Made by a program: the position numbers and the translations under genes
Notes under the pieces: model-generated
Told to the model about the DNA's origin: nothing
Database searches by the model: none
Seen by the model: the letters and a program-made list of their open reading frames with translations, nothing else
Shown: positions 1-9,492 of the stretch, piece by piece
Layout of the letters: each line of letters opens with the position of its first letter
Position numbering within the stretch: the first letter of the stretch is position 1
NCBI GenBank assembly: GCA_000969725.1
Contig: JXSR01S029587.1
Reading direction: 5' to 3' (one strand)
Source: Ophiothrix spiculata
Taxonomy: Eukaryota > Echinodermata > Ophiuroidea > Amphilepidida > Ophiotrichidae
DNA: 22,758 nt

Positions 1-28
1 GAAATCAGAAATCCTCTCAACTATGATT

Positions 29-340
29 ACCCTAGGTTGGCAATGAAATTCAATAACAACTTTAAATTGTCAATTATTGAATGAAGATCACCTAGAGTAA
101 ACACAGTATAACCTGCTATAAAATATAACCAATTATGCTGTTTGACAAATGAACTTCACTAATAACTTCAAGTTGTTAATTAAATTGACTATTCTTACCC
201 TGGGTTGACTTATGAACTTCATTAACAACTTCAGGTTGTCAATTATGCAAGTATAGATTACCCAGGGTGAACATTGAACAACCTGCTATAAAACAACTGA
301 GTACATTATGATTTAACTGCTTTGCACAACTAGTAATAGT
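29..340. repeat. Degenerate direct repeat, period about 169 bp
   Basis: Two diverged units are visible. ACCCTAGGTTGGCA at 29 recurs as ACCCTGGGTTGAC at 197. The marker ACCTGCTATAAAA at 111 recurs at 281. Each unit also carries a GAACTTCA-TAA-AACTTCA-GTTGT-AATT block. An extra partial copy of that block lies at about 150-188, so the array is not a simple dimer. No ORF goes with it. It could be the edge of a satellite or minisatellite array continuing to the left of the window, or the inside of an unrecognised transposon. Confidence 0.65.
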
Positions 341-380
341 ATGTTCTACGTATACATGGTATAGGCACCTAAGTGGAAAA

Positions 381-423
381 CAACCCAGGGTTAGGTAACC
401 CGGGGTTGGCTAACCCTGGGTTG
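381..423. repeat. GGGTT-rich inverted repeat
   Basis: CAACCCAGGGTTAG (381-394) and CTAACCCTGGGTTG (410-423) are perfect reverse complements. They enclose a near-palindromic centre, AACCCGGGGTT. The same CCCAGGGT / ACCCTGGGT words occur in the 169-bp repeat just upstream, so this hairpin probably belongs to the same repeat family. No target duplication could be assigned. Confidence 0.7.
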
Positions 424-964
424 ACTATCATGTGGGTATTTCCACCGCTGCATATAGATATATATATAAGATATAATTTTTTTTTTTGAAACTCCACCTG
501 CCCTTTCTTGCATGTATAGAGCTTCGATCGGGTCAAAGACTGCTTTCAGCTGCGCTACCTTTGAGATTGCAGATGATGCTTTATTTGTCCTGACCGTAAA
601 ATGCCAAAAGATAATTGAATAATCCAGATATAAATTATATTTCACACATGTTATTCAAGATGATGTATGAATAAGCTTTGGTTATTTTTGATGTAGCACT
701 TAAGGTAACATAGAGAAAACACAAAAACAACTTTCAAGGTAAAAGTACATTATAACTTAATGCAAAACATTTTTGTTTCCATTAAAGTTACATCGTTTGT
801 GTTGTAAACTAAATCTGTAAAGAGCCTCTGTTTAAAAAGAGCTTGAATATCCAAACTGCACTACACGATAAAGTTTGTGCGGTTCTTGCTAAGGGAAACA
901 ACAACAACAACAACATCAAAGTAAAATTTAAGTCTAATCTGACTCTGCAATATTTTGGGTGATA
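424..964. other. Non-coding stretch, nothing recognised
   Basis: AT-rich sequence with simple repeats: a TA-rich run near 455-475, a poly-T run near 478-487, and a short (CAA)n microsatellite at about 895-914. The longest open frame here, on the minus strand, reads through the GGGTT repeat and the T-run and has no recognisable domain. I treat it as chance. Confidence 0.5.
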
Positions 965-1799
965 CACTGAAAACCTAAACTGGTCAGTGTGACTAACTTA
1001 AAGCTAGTCCAGATGGTACCCATCTAGACTAGCTTTAGGTTAGTCAGTATTGCTGGACTAACAAGGATGACTAACTTAGCCTTGTCCAGCAAGCTGGACT
1101 AGTTTAGGCTAGTCGCTTGACTAGTTATTGACTAGTTTTACGTTAGTCCAGATGGTACCCATTTTGACTAACTTAACGTTAGTCAAGCAGACTTGACTAA
1201 CGATAAGTTAGTCAAGCGGGACTAGGCAACGTTAGTCAGGCAAGCTAGTCGAGCACGCCAGTGCACATGTACAATAACAAGCTTTTAAGCTTAATCCACG
1301 ATGTATAGCTAATCCGTCAATAATGTTGAGAGAAGTTTGAGAGTGACATATGAGTACCACCAAAATAGTCCGTGAGCTGATAATTCACGATACATCAGTA
1401 CATAATGGTGATATTTATGAGGTCAAACGACGGCACGATGTTTTACATGTCTGTGCTGTCCACCATGTTGCCATCAATGACTCCATCTGACCGTGCTCAG
1501 CCTGACTAACTTAAGCTAGTCAAGCCAGCTTGACCAACTTGAAGTTGGTCAAGCTCTTTTGTACTGTCAAGCTAGTCAAGCTAGTCAAGCTCTCAGTCTG
1601 GCAAACTCGTCAAGCAAGGTTTTGCACGTTAGTCAAGTGGGCTTGTCTAGTTCACAAGCTAGTCAAGCAGGCTTGACTAGTTTACAAGCTAGTCAAGCCT
1701 TGCTTGACCAGCGTTAAACTAGTCAGGCAAGCTGGACTAACCTGCCTGACTAGTTTAAAGTTAGTCAAGCAGCTGTTTGACTAATTAAAGTTTTCAGTG
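965..1799. mobile_element. Fold-back element with CACTGAAAAC termini and a TTAGTC/GACTAG array
   Basis: The element starts CACTGAAAACC at 965 and ends GTTTTCAGTG at 1799. It is flanked by TA (963-964 and 1800-1801), so the termini are inverted repeats with a TA target duplication. Similarity between the ends continues inward through TTAGTCA-type words. Blocks at about 985-1260 and 1495-1795 consist of recurring GACTAACTT, AAGCTAGTC, TAGTCAAGC and complementary words in both orientations. One strong hairpin spans 989-1054, with arms GACTAACTTAAAGCTAGTC against its near complement around a GGTACC centre. The core, about 1262-1495, is ordinary non-repetitive sequence without a transposase ORF. 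It looks like a non-autonomous Tc1/mariner-like or fold-back element; the superfamily is inferred only from TA and the termini. Confidence 0.8.
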
Positions 1800-2213
1800 T
1801 ATCGTAATTGTAACATCTTGATTAAGTCATAATTACCAAGGAAAATTCTTATAAGCTAAAACTTTTACCAAAAATAAAACTTGATATAAAATAGCAGATT
1901 AATATGGTGATTGTATTACAGTTAAGACAAATTAAATAATATGTTGAGTTTTGAAAATGTAAAAAATATTTTAAACATAATTTTTACGTCAAATTTGATG
2001 TCACCTTATAATAACCACTAAATCAGATTGAGAGTGACCTTGTGTTGGCAGCCATTTTGATAATGTTGATTTCTAACAATGGCTTCTGATCTGAAATGTT
2101 TGGCTATATATTTCTGATCAATCATTTATGATCATACTTTCACAGTGCCGTCAATCTGTAGTGAATGTTCATCTGGTAACCAGTTCCCATTTGCCATTGC
2201 ACTCTTTTTGGCA

Positions 2214-2316
2214 GCCATTTTACCCTTATAACAACATGTACCGATATTCGTACGCATCCGTTATCTTAATTCATGTGTTACAATTACTTCAAAGAGTATT
2301 AGGTCACAATTTCAGA
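2214..2316. other. About 100 bp present in copy A, absent in copy B
   Basis: Copy A runs GGCA then about 103 extra bases then CGTCTATCC, whereas copy B joins GGCA directly to CGTCTATCC near 17302. The block has no inverted termini and no clear target duplication, so a deletion in copy B is as likely as an insertion in A. A 74-codon open frame crosses it but has no counterpart in copy B and no recognisable domain. Confidence 0.7.
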
Positions 2317-4521
2317 CGTCTATCCGTAATCCCGCATTTTTTGCAACATTAGATGAACATTGCTTTACAATATTAAGCTAATACAAGATAAGCGACATCT
2401 CGTGGTATCATTGCAGCAACATTTTATTAATAATGTCTTCAAAGTTGAGTGTCCTTTAACGAACCCAACTCCTTGCAATATTTACATTTTACAATAGCTA
2501 AATTGGGTTTTGTTTGAATACAACTATGGAGCAACACGATGGTAATTTAAAATAATATTTCTGCTTAATTTACCAGAAGAAATGTATCCACTAACAACAT
2601 AAGGTGCGTTCTGTGAATAACTCTCTTCTTATAATTAATTTATCAAGTACACGCCTCATTTTATTGTCATACAAAGGTGTAATTTTGATATAACTTAAAG
2701 CATTGCTTTTCCGAAAATTACAATACACTGTTTTTAATTAACTAAACGGGGTGGATTTTGTAAGATTACAACTAGATTACCGTATTTAGGTATTAAACAT
2801 GTTAAATAGTGATTTAACATCAAATCATCGACGAAGCATCCATGTGTCTTTATCTCCTTCAAGAATGATTCAAATAACAATTTTCAACCGAAAAGCAAAA
2901 TGAAAATTTTAGACATATCTTTTTGTTGGCTTACCAAGGAGCTTCAAATATTATCAAGGCATATACATATAAATGGCATCTCATGAAATTGCCCACAATT
3001 TACAGCCCCGTTTTATCTTCCATGTTAATGGTGTGTCGGTGTAAAAACGTAAACACAAGTTCAACATACCGTATGTTATGTAGATGGTACTTTAACAAAT
3101 ACATGGGAAGAGGTAATGGAAATACAGATAGTGTTCAAAAAGTGTTTACAATATGAATGTTGTACATGCACTTTATAGTAAGTATTTGAAACGGAATAAT
3201 GCCATATAAAATTATTGTAATTTCAGAGGTTAAATTTCTCAATCAATACATCAAACACGTTTCAAAGCCTCATAGCTGACCTTAAGCCAATGTTAACTTA
3301 TGTCGATCCTGATTCCCTTTCTCCTGTTCTTAATGGCAAGTGAGCGAACAAAAATATTTAGATTAAGTGCACAACTTGACCAAATTGCCTTGAGGAAGAT
3401 AGATGTGATACTCTGCTCTATTTAGATCGCTGTCTATTTGGTTTTACACCTTTCTTGTCAAAACAGGTCAGATACAGAGTTAAGAGTTAAATCGGATTAC
3501 ACGATGTTACTTTCTTAAGCTGCACATGATTTTGACAATATATATAGCAATATCAACTGCACATGGTATGCATGTTTTGACAAAATATGGCACTGATAAT
3601 ATTCGTTTCCTACCGTTGTCATAATACTCCTTTGTATTGTAATTGTATATCCTCTGCTTCATTCAATCTTTTCATTTTCAAACCAATACAGATTTTCTTG
3701 GTTTCCGTTTGCAATACATGTCAATATGTAAAGCCAGTACTTGAACTTGTCACTAATACCCCTTGGTTTTTTTTAAATCGTTAATAAAATCCCTTTTAGA
3801 ATAAGAGATAAGTATAAGTCAATTGGTTCAAAATTTAATAATTAATTATTAGTAATGAAATATTTCAATGACAAGGTCGATCCGTAGGATCAGCAAGACA
3901 AGGAAAATTAAGATTTGACTTGAGCTAGCTAAATGATATTGCGTCAACGTTACATTAAAACCATTAAAAGATGGAATGTTTGCAATAGAACATGTTTTGC
4001 AAACACAATGATGACACGTACTGAGGATTGACAACGGAACCATGTTTTGATGTTGTTGAATATTCAACTGATTCATTTGATAAAGCTTATGATTCAAAGA
4101 AGAGCAGGATATACATCAAGGTTGGTTTATATCTAAATCTGATAATACCTGTGTCTTATCGTATAGACATACAGACAAAATATCCATGTTCTAGACTCTC
4201 TAGCGACTTATCACACAACCAAACAAACACATAGTAGGTTTGAGGACATAAAGGGCAAGGAAGAATACAAATCAAAATAAACTGAATAAAATGTTGTTAA
4301 AATCGACCTTGACCGTTTTCATTTGAAAGTAAATGTGCCATAAATACAACATTCAACATTAGGATATCAGAAATAAACCTGATAAGAACCAAGGATAACG
4401 TTAGGATCGTGTCTTCAAATTTCCTATATTTAAACAAAAAATGTCCAGTTGACCTTCTTTTTGTTACAGTCCAGAATTAAAAGCAAAGCAAAAAAAGGAC
4501 AGAAGTAACTCAGATCTTAAA

Positions 4522-5284
4522 GCTACAGTCCCTAAAAACGTCTCGCTCGACTGAATGTCATGTTTACTGCAAGTTTTTACCTACTTACACCTATTAGAAT
4601 ATCACAATTTTTGGCGTACATATTAAATAAAGTTTTTGGTTTATACATGTAAATTTTACTAGTGATTTCACGTCCATATTCAAGGTCAAAATGACGCCTA
4701 AAGACTACTTCGAAAAAATTGACAATTTTTCGCCGAAACCTCATTAGTTCATGATGTTCGAACAATTCGACTGGTTTCAAATTTTGACAGATTGTAGGCC
4801 TGATACTTCTTATTGAATTACAAACAATAGTTTACAAATATGCTGAGTTGATTTTGAATGATAATGTTTCAAACCCGCGTTGTTTTGCCCGAAAATCCGG
4901 ACGTGAAATACGACTCTGAGTTCGCCCTGTTTGAGCTGTGAATTGCCTGTTTTAAGTATCTACATTATCTACATTTTGTCTGATATACGCATTTGCATAA
5001 ATTACTTACAAATTGAGCATTCCAAAGTGGCAAAAATTGCAATTTTTATGTAAACAACAGAAAAATACGGCATTCTAATGTTATGTTTTAAATTTAAGTT
5101 CACGATATCAACGCTGCCTTGATAGCTCAGCGGTAGATCCCTCTCTTCGTAATGCATGACTAACCCCTGCCATAAACCATGGTTCGAGTCCCCGTAAAGG
5201 CAATGGAAACTATTTATTTTTTCATGATTAAACAATAGTTAGGTTCACATTTTCCTGTGCAGATGGATTCCCTTAACCCTTAAA
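4522..5284. mobile_element. Copy-A-specific insertion with CTTAAA repeats and a tRNA-like segment
   Basis: Copy B has an uninterrupted site, CAGATCTTAAATCGCC (CTTAAA at 21233-21238). Copy A has 763 extra bases between CTTAAA at 4516-4521 and CTTAAA at 5279-5284, consistent with a 6-bp target duplication. The insert begins GCTACAGTCCCTAAAAACG and ends in a CCCTTAACC run. I see no terminal inverted repeats and no transposase or reverse transcriptase ORF. Near its right end lies a tRNA-like segment with both RNA polymerase III promoter boxes. It may be a SINE-bearing composite or one unknown non-autonomous element; the family is not recognised. Confidence 0.7.
5115..5202 (+). pseudogene. tRNA-derived sequence (SINE head or tRNA-Thr-like pseudogene)
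   Basis: An A box TAGCTCAGCGG (5123-5133) and a perfect B box GGTTCGAGTCC (5181-5191) are present in the correct order. The ends TGCCTT (5115-5120) and AAGGCA (5197-5202) pair as a 6-bp acceptor-like stem. The anticodon-loop region reads CTTCGTAA, so a CGT (threonine) anticodon is suggested. The D-arm and anticodon stems pair poorly, and the spacing between the boxes is longer than in a simple tRNA. A tRNA-derived SINE head or pseudogene is therefore more likely than a working tRNA. It lies inside the copy-A-specific insertion and is absent from copy B. Confidence 0.65.
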
Positions 5285-5442
5285 TCGCCGAATGATTTGA
5301 AATGTCTAAATTAGTACATATAATATCAGTTACTTCTTCTGTACCCGGATATTGAAGAGTGGTCGGTGTCAAAATTACATTGTAACTGAAAAAACGAAGT
5401 ACGCATCATCTTTTCATCGAGTCATATTCATACCACGTAGTA

Positions 5443-5853
5443 TTAAGTGTCTCTCATTTCTGCAATTACACTTGAAACACTCCATTTGATACTGAATCTC
5501 CTAGGCTCAAACCACTTGTGATGAGAGGTAGCTATTAAACAAATGTGAACAGTTATTTCATGGTAACTCGTAAGATATTTTGTCCGGTTATGACCAAGAG
5601 TTTGTTGAACTCTCAAGGCCTTCTGAGGATTAACAACATGATGAGAATGCATTGCCTCAAACATTTTAACAGGAAATGTTAAAAGCGTTAATTTACAATA
5701 GAACAAATTAGATTTATCGTTTAAGGCAAAGCATAAAATGGCTAAATATAAATGTGTTGGGAGTTTAAAGCAACAGTTATTATGTAGAGACACATTCGAG
5801 TCGTTTAGCTTTGTATCATGAAACTGGTATAAAGTAAAAGTAGTCTGATCCAA
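5443..5853 (-). other. 136-codon open frame in copy A, shared in part with copy B; probably non-coding
   Basis: This is the longest open frame in copy A. Its C-terminal part, from LFYCKLTLLTFPVKMFEA onward, is also open in copy B at 21379-21669. No known domain, signal peptide or membrane segment is evident. Most of the substitutions between the copies that I read in this frame change the amino acid (for example Q to K, R to Q, S to W and E to Y). That is not the pattern expected of a protein under purifying selection. Nucleotide similarity here is also no higher than in neighbouring non-coding parts of the duplication. A real exon of an unknown gene cannot be excluded. Confidence 0.2.
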
Positions 5854-6337
5854 ATTGGTATTTTACACTTTACCATGTGATCGCATCTTTTCATGAAAAA
5901 ATTTGTCTTCTAAAATGGCATATATATTTGAAACAAACACTCTATGATTCAAGGGAAGCCATTTTGTAAACGAGTTTTTGTTTTCTTGCATTTTTTATAT
6001 ACATTCTTTCCCTTAACTATGTTGTTTTTAAGTTAAACATTTTGATCTGGAATTTAATTATAAAATATTGTAAAAATAAAAGTCATTTTTATACCAGCAA
6101 TGCAGTAACTTGATTGCATTTAAATGACGCATTTGTTTAACTTTAGCCATGATTGTCGTAACATTATCACCTTAATTCATTTTCTTTAAATGTAAAGAAT
6201 GTAACCTTTTCAAGCCAGGCCATTAAACGTCCGACTGGCTATGTTTAATGTAACTGAAGAGGATATAGCCTGTTATACGGAAACAGTGGTTTTATAAGAT
6301 ATTACCGCAACTGGATATGTGAAATCTGACATTTTAA

Positions 6338-6604
6338 ATGCTAGTTCGGATACTTCCACATGCATTGTGGTCTTGCAGAAGCGGTAATGTGCAAGCTTTT
6401 AAAGATTTGACCAGGTCAATGCCGTTGACAGCTGTCTTCAGTTACATAGGGAATGCTTTACACGCTTCATTAAAAGGCAATTTCGGTTTTCTAACGTCAA
6501 CTTTGGTCAACGCAAACCATTTTTCCAGGAATAATAATAGCGTTCGGCTATGCAGCGATGTTTGTGATGCCTTATTGAGTCATATCTGTAACAAGCTTAG
6601 TTAA
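6338..6604 (+). other. 88-codon open frame in copy A, diverged counterpart in copy B; probably non-coding
   Basis: The frame starts MLVRILPHALW and corresponds to an open frame at 22278-22523 in copy B, which starts MLVQILPPALW. Copy B has an in-frame extra 27 bases after TTTGACCA. The last 16 or so codons of the copy A frame run past the point where the copies stop matching. There is no recognisable domain. Shared openness is expected between recent copies and is weak evidence for coding. Confidence 0.15.
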
Positions 6605-6671
6605 AACATAACAGAATATAACAACAGACATTTACAGAGTGCCCCTTTCAGTGGTTACAAATCGCTATGAC

Positions 6672-7061
6672 CAGTGGCGGCGGAAGGTAACAATTTTAGG
6701 GGGGACGGCTTTTTTGAGCAAAAATGGTCGGAGGAAAATTATGATTTTTTTGTAATGCGCGCGTAGCGCTCGCTAAAAAATCTGTCAAATCAGGTAATTT
6801 CAGCTAAAAATTATATTAAAAAAACATGAAATTTGCGCAAAAATGACAAGTTTTTACGAGAAATTGACAAAATATCTGATAATTCGCGCGAAGCGCGCAA
6901 ATTTTTTGAATTTTTAACGTCTATTATCAAAACAAAGGGAAAATTTCAATTTCCTTTCCTTTTTCTTTCTTTCTTCTTTATTTTTTGAGGGGGTCCGTCC
7001 CCCCTCGTGAAATTTAGGGGTGGACGTGTCCCCCCTGTCCCCCCCGGGTCCGCCGCCTATG
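6672..7061. mobile_element. Non-autonomous hAT element, 390 bp, 8-bp target duplication
   Basis: The left end CAGTGGCGGCGGA (6672) and the right end TCCGCCGCCTATG (to 7061) are near-perfect inverted repeats of the CAGNGGCGG hAT type. The flanks are identical 8-bp duplications, GCTATGAC, at 6664-6671 and 7062-7069. The inside has CGCGCG / AGCGC-rich palindromic bits and a C/T-rich stretch, but no transposase ORF. It sits at the 3' edge of the minus-strand LINE fragment and splits the LINE's downstream sequence, so it inserted later than the LINE. The 8-bp duplication and the termini make the hAT assignment strong. Confidence 0.92.
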
Positions 7062-7062
7062 G

Positions 7063-7692
7063 CTATGACAAATTAAATAAATGAGTCTTAAGTTGAGTTT
7101 TCAATGTCTGAACACTAGGACCCTGACGAATATCAGCTGATAGAGACTTCCATAAACCGGGGGATGTCACCAGCACATTTACGAGTCTTGGGAACCAATA
7201 GGCTTAGACCAAGAAAAAAATGGTGGTAACTGCAAAAAATGTGTTCAGTCCAGTTAGTGACTTAAAGGCACAAAGCCGGTGTTATGAAATACAGCGTCCG
7301 TGTGACTGAGCGTCCAGGCATTATTCAGTTGAGTTCAATTAGACCCGGACTCCTGGTTATGGGAGACACTCAGTCTCATTACCGTGGGTTTTTAAATTAA
7401 AGTTTTATGAAGTTTCATGAACAACGGAGTAAATGGGGGAAGACCTTGGTTGCTTGTAGTCTGACCGGATTCTTTTTGGTGATGCCATTGAACAGATTAT
7501 TACAGTAATCCAGATGAGAGATAATTAGATCTCTGACAATATTAGAACAATTGTCTGAATCAATTAGTATTATAACCCTGTATATATTGCGGATTGGCAG
7601 AGATTAATAAGATGTCTGGTCATTGTCTGTTACAGTCAAATGTGATTCAAAGATTACGGATAGAAGTGCTATTAATATGGAGACAAACATTT
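7063..7692 (-). pseudogene. LINE reverse transcriptase C-terminal fragment (L2/CR1-like), decayed
   Basis: Read on the minus strand, several frames carry the conserved C-terminal region of an L2/CR1/Jockey-type non-LTR reverse transcriptase. In order these are LHINSTSIRNL (the usual RNLGV block), SHLTVTD (the D-x-x-L-S-M block), IVRDLIISHLDYCNNLF (the SRLDYCN block), a weak ITPAL block, and VTSPGLWKSLSADIRQ...LKTQLKTHLFNLS ending at a TAG (7063-7065). Frameshifts and stops separate the blocks, so it is dead. In life this enzyme copies element RNA into DNA at the target. Its 3' flank is interrupted by the hAT element at 6672. The whole block is missing from copy B. Confidence 0.82.
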
Positions 7693-7747
7693 CTGAAACT
7701 AATAGGATTAACCCGTGTTCTGATTTTATGGACAACAAAGGCAATGG

Positions 7748-7892
7748 TAAAATTGATGATGGATTTAACTTCTGCACTACAGAATTTTTACGTACCTCAG
7801 TAGTACTTTCAGATGGTTTAGTACTTACTACTGAAAGTACTAATGAGGTACGTAAAAATTCTGTAGTGCAGTTTAATCCATCATCAATTTTA
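7748..7892. repeat. 145-bp near-perfect palindrome in copy A
   Basis: The left arm (7748-7812) and the right arm (7831-7892) are reverse complements with only a few mismatches and small gaps. They surround an 18-base loop, ATGGTTTAGTACTTACTA. Recognisable arm blocks are AAAATTGATGATGGATT, ACTACAGAATTTTTACGTAC and AGTACTTTCAG with their complements. An open frame of 101 codons on the plus strand reads through both arms, but it is a product of the inverted repeat. This is probably a hairpin MITE or fold-back element. Copy B keeps only the inner left arm and the right arm. Confidence 0.88.
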
Positions 7893-7928
7893 GTTTCTAC
7901 CGCTACATATGAATCTCCACTTTTATAA

Positions 7929-9102
7929 ATGCAATATGTTATGTTACATTAATCCCTGATGTAACAAAAATAAGTCAGTGTAGTTTTAGTTATCATAATT
8001 TCAAATATGTTGGCATAAAATGAGGTAATCTCAACATATTTTATAGTCACTTGACAGCTTGTAGTTTTAAAAATCCTTTTATAATACTACTTACTCCCCA
8101 AACAAGATGTTCATTAGATTGATCTTGTATACACCCATATAATTGTATATGTCATGAAATATGTAACAATTTATCAAAAATCCAATATATTTCCATTTTT
8201 GCCACTCAAGATCTTATATTGCGGATTTAGCAAACTTGGAGAAATTCATCTGGATTAGCTCAACAATATTAACGCAGTTTAAAAGCCTTACTCACAATTT
8301 GGCAAACACCACTTATCATGCCTGTCTAATACAGTACTTATTTATAGAAATATAACAGAGGGGATATAGAGTGCGTTTTGCCTCCCTATATTGGAATTTT
8401 CCGTGACCTCAGCACATTGCACACATGGTTGCTGATCACTGTAACCAAAGTAAGCTCTTTATTTTACAAGTAATGCCAGGTCCTGTAGCAACTTCCAGGG
8501 TCACTGGATCTTGGTCAGTCCCTACTTTAATCCTCGTCCTTCAGAGTCCTAAGGATCTCTTCAAAGATTTAAATAGCGTATAATGCAAATATTTTGATTC
8601 ACTTTACATAAATAACATTGAAAAATACATTAACAACCATGCAAAATATATTACCATAACCAAATAGTTTAACAATTACAAGAAGATTCAAAACAGTAAA
8701 AGTCCTTAAATAATAAACAGTACGATACCTAAGAAATTAAATGAAGGTAATAAGCAGCAATTCTTGGCAAGAAATCAAATGTCAGAAGAGACAATTAATG
8801 CACTAAACGGTGTGACTGGCACAAATTATGACTTAGGGATTATGTTTCTGGCACGTCTCTCTATTACTCGATTAAAAAAAAATATATATATTTTAAGATT
8901 CAAATATAGCTAACAAAATAAAATTGAAGCTTTTCACATTAAAATGTAGATACCAACCCTATTTTCACTTTATATGCTGTTTATTTTGAATGAGTGAATA
9001 TTAATTAAATATTAAATATTTAAAAATTGTCAGTTGGATTTTTTTGTCACGAAATACTGATAAATACCTTAATTCGCGTCGGTTTAAGAATGCTATATCC
9101 TA
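7929..9102. other. No gene recognised
   Basis: AT-rich sequence with many stop codons in all frames. A less AT-rich patch at about 8340-8580 contains AGCACATTGCACACATGG and TCCAGGGTCACTGGATC, but I could not tie it to any family or find an ORF. There is an AT-only run near 8868-8892. Confidence 0.45.
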
Positions 9103-9331
9103 TTTTATATAACTCATACAAAGATTCTAGTCATTTGATTGGTTGAAGGATGTTCATCATTTTTTCCATTTTCAACTCTTCGACGAGAGTGCATTTTTTA
9201 TTTTCCATTGCACTCGACCCGTGCAATGGAAAATAAAAAAAGCACTCTGTTTTGAATTTTGCTGATGTTTACCATTGTTTGGCCTTAGAAATGCATAAAA
9301 TGGCAAGAATCTTTGTATGAGTTATATAAAA
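9103..9331. mobile_element. Fold-back element with perfect 26-bp terminal inverted repeats
   Basis: The arms at 9103-9128 and 9306-9331 are perfect reverse complements over 26 bases. A second, inner hairpin lies within: 9186-9213 pairs with 9221-9248 (28 positions, one mismatch) around the 7-base loop TCGACCC. The element has no coding capacity. Its right end touches the next fold-back element at 9331, so the pair may be one composite unit. Confidence 0.85.
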
Positions 9332-9492
9332 CAAATAATGAATGTTCCAATTCGTGCAATGGAATGAATATTCTCATTCGATGAAAGATGAAATGTTCCA
9401 TTTAACTCGGCTTCGCCTCGTTAAATGGAACATTTCATCTTTCATCTCATGAGAATATTCTTCCCATTGCACTTATAACATTCATTATTTGT
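9331..9492. mobile_element. Fold-back element, 162 bp, with TCGGCTTCGCCTC loop
   Basis: The outer arms ACAAATAATGAATGTT (9331-9346) and AACATTCATTATTTGT (9477-9492) pair perfectly. The inner arms 9380-9406 and 9420-9446 pair perfectly over 27 bases around the loop TCGGCTTCGCCTC. Intermediate blocks (GTGCAATGG and GAATATTCTCAT) also have complements in the other half. The whole unit is therefore one long hairpin with internal bulges. No ORF is present. Confidence 0.88.

Larger units (their letters stand above)
2018..7928. repeat. Segmental duplication, copy A (direct)
   Basis: From CTAAATCAGATTGAG at 2018 this segment aligns collinearly and in the same orientation with copy B, which starts at 17108. 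The match continues to the window end (22758, equal to about 7928 here). Aligned stretches differ by scattered substitutions and small indels; in sections I compared by eye roughly nineteen of twenty bases agree. Matching blocks are about 2018-2213, 2317-2692, 2693-3629, 3630-4521, 5285-6559 and 7791-7928. Copy-A-only blocks are 2214-2316, 4522-5284 and about 6560-7790. No intact gene was recognised in the shared part. The true right end may lie beyond the point the window lets me see. Confidence 0.93.

Noticed and set aside
391-645. 84-codon minus-strand open frame
   Set aside because: It runs through the GGGTT hairpin and a poly-T run, with no domain. It is a chance frame.
965-1799. CRISPR-like array, because of repeated TAGTC words
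   Set aside because: The words are short, irregularly spaced and in both orientations, with no constant-length spacers. The TA-flanked inverted ends show a fold-back element in eukaryotic DNA.
5115-5202. Functional tRNA-Thr gene
   Set aside because: The A and B boxes are good, but the D and anticodon stems do not pair and the spacing is too long. A SINE head or pseudogene is more likely.
7623-7928. 101-codon plus-strand open frame
   Set aside because: Half of it is the 145-bp palindrome read through both arms, and the rest is antisense to the LINE fragment. It is broken in copy B.
2018-7928. Large transposon with terminal inverted repeats spanning the duplicated segment
   Set aside because: The left boundary sequence has no complement near 7900. 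The right boundary is outside what the window can show, so this remains untested, not supported.
8340-8580. Possible exon or conserved UTR in a less AT-rich patch
   Set aside because: There is no open frame of useful length, no splice-bounded reading frame that I could defend and no family match by eye.
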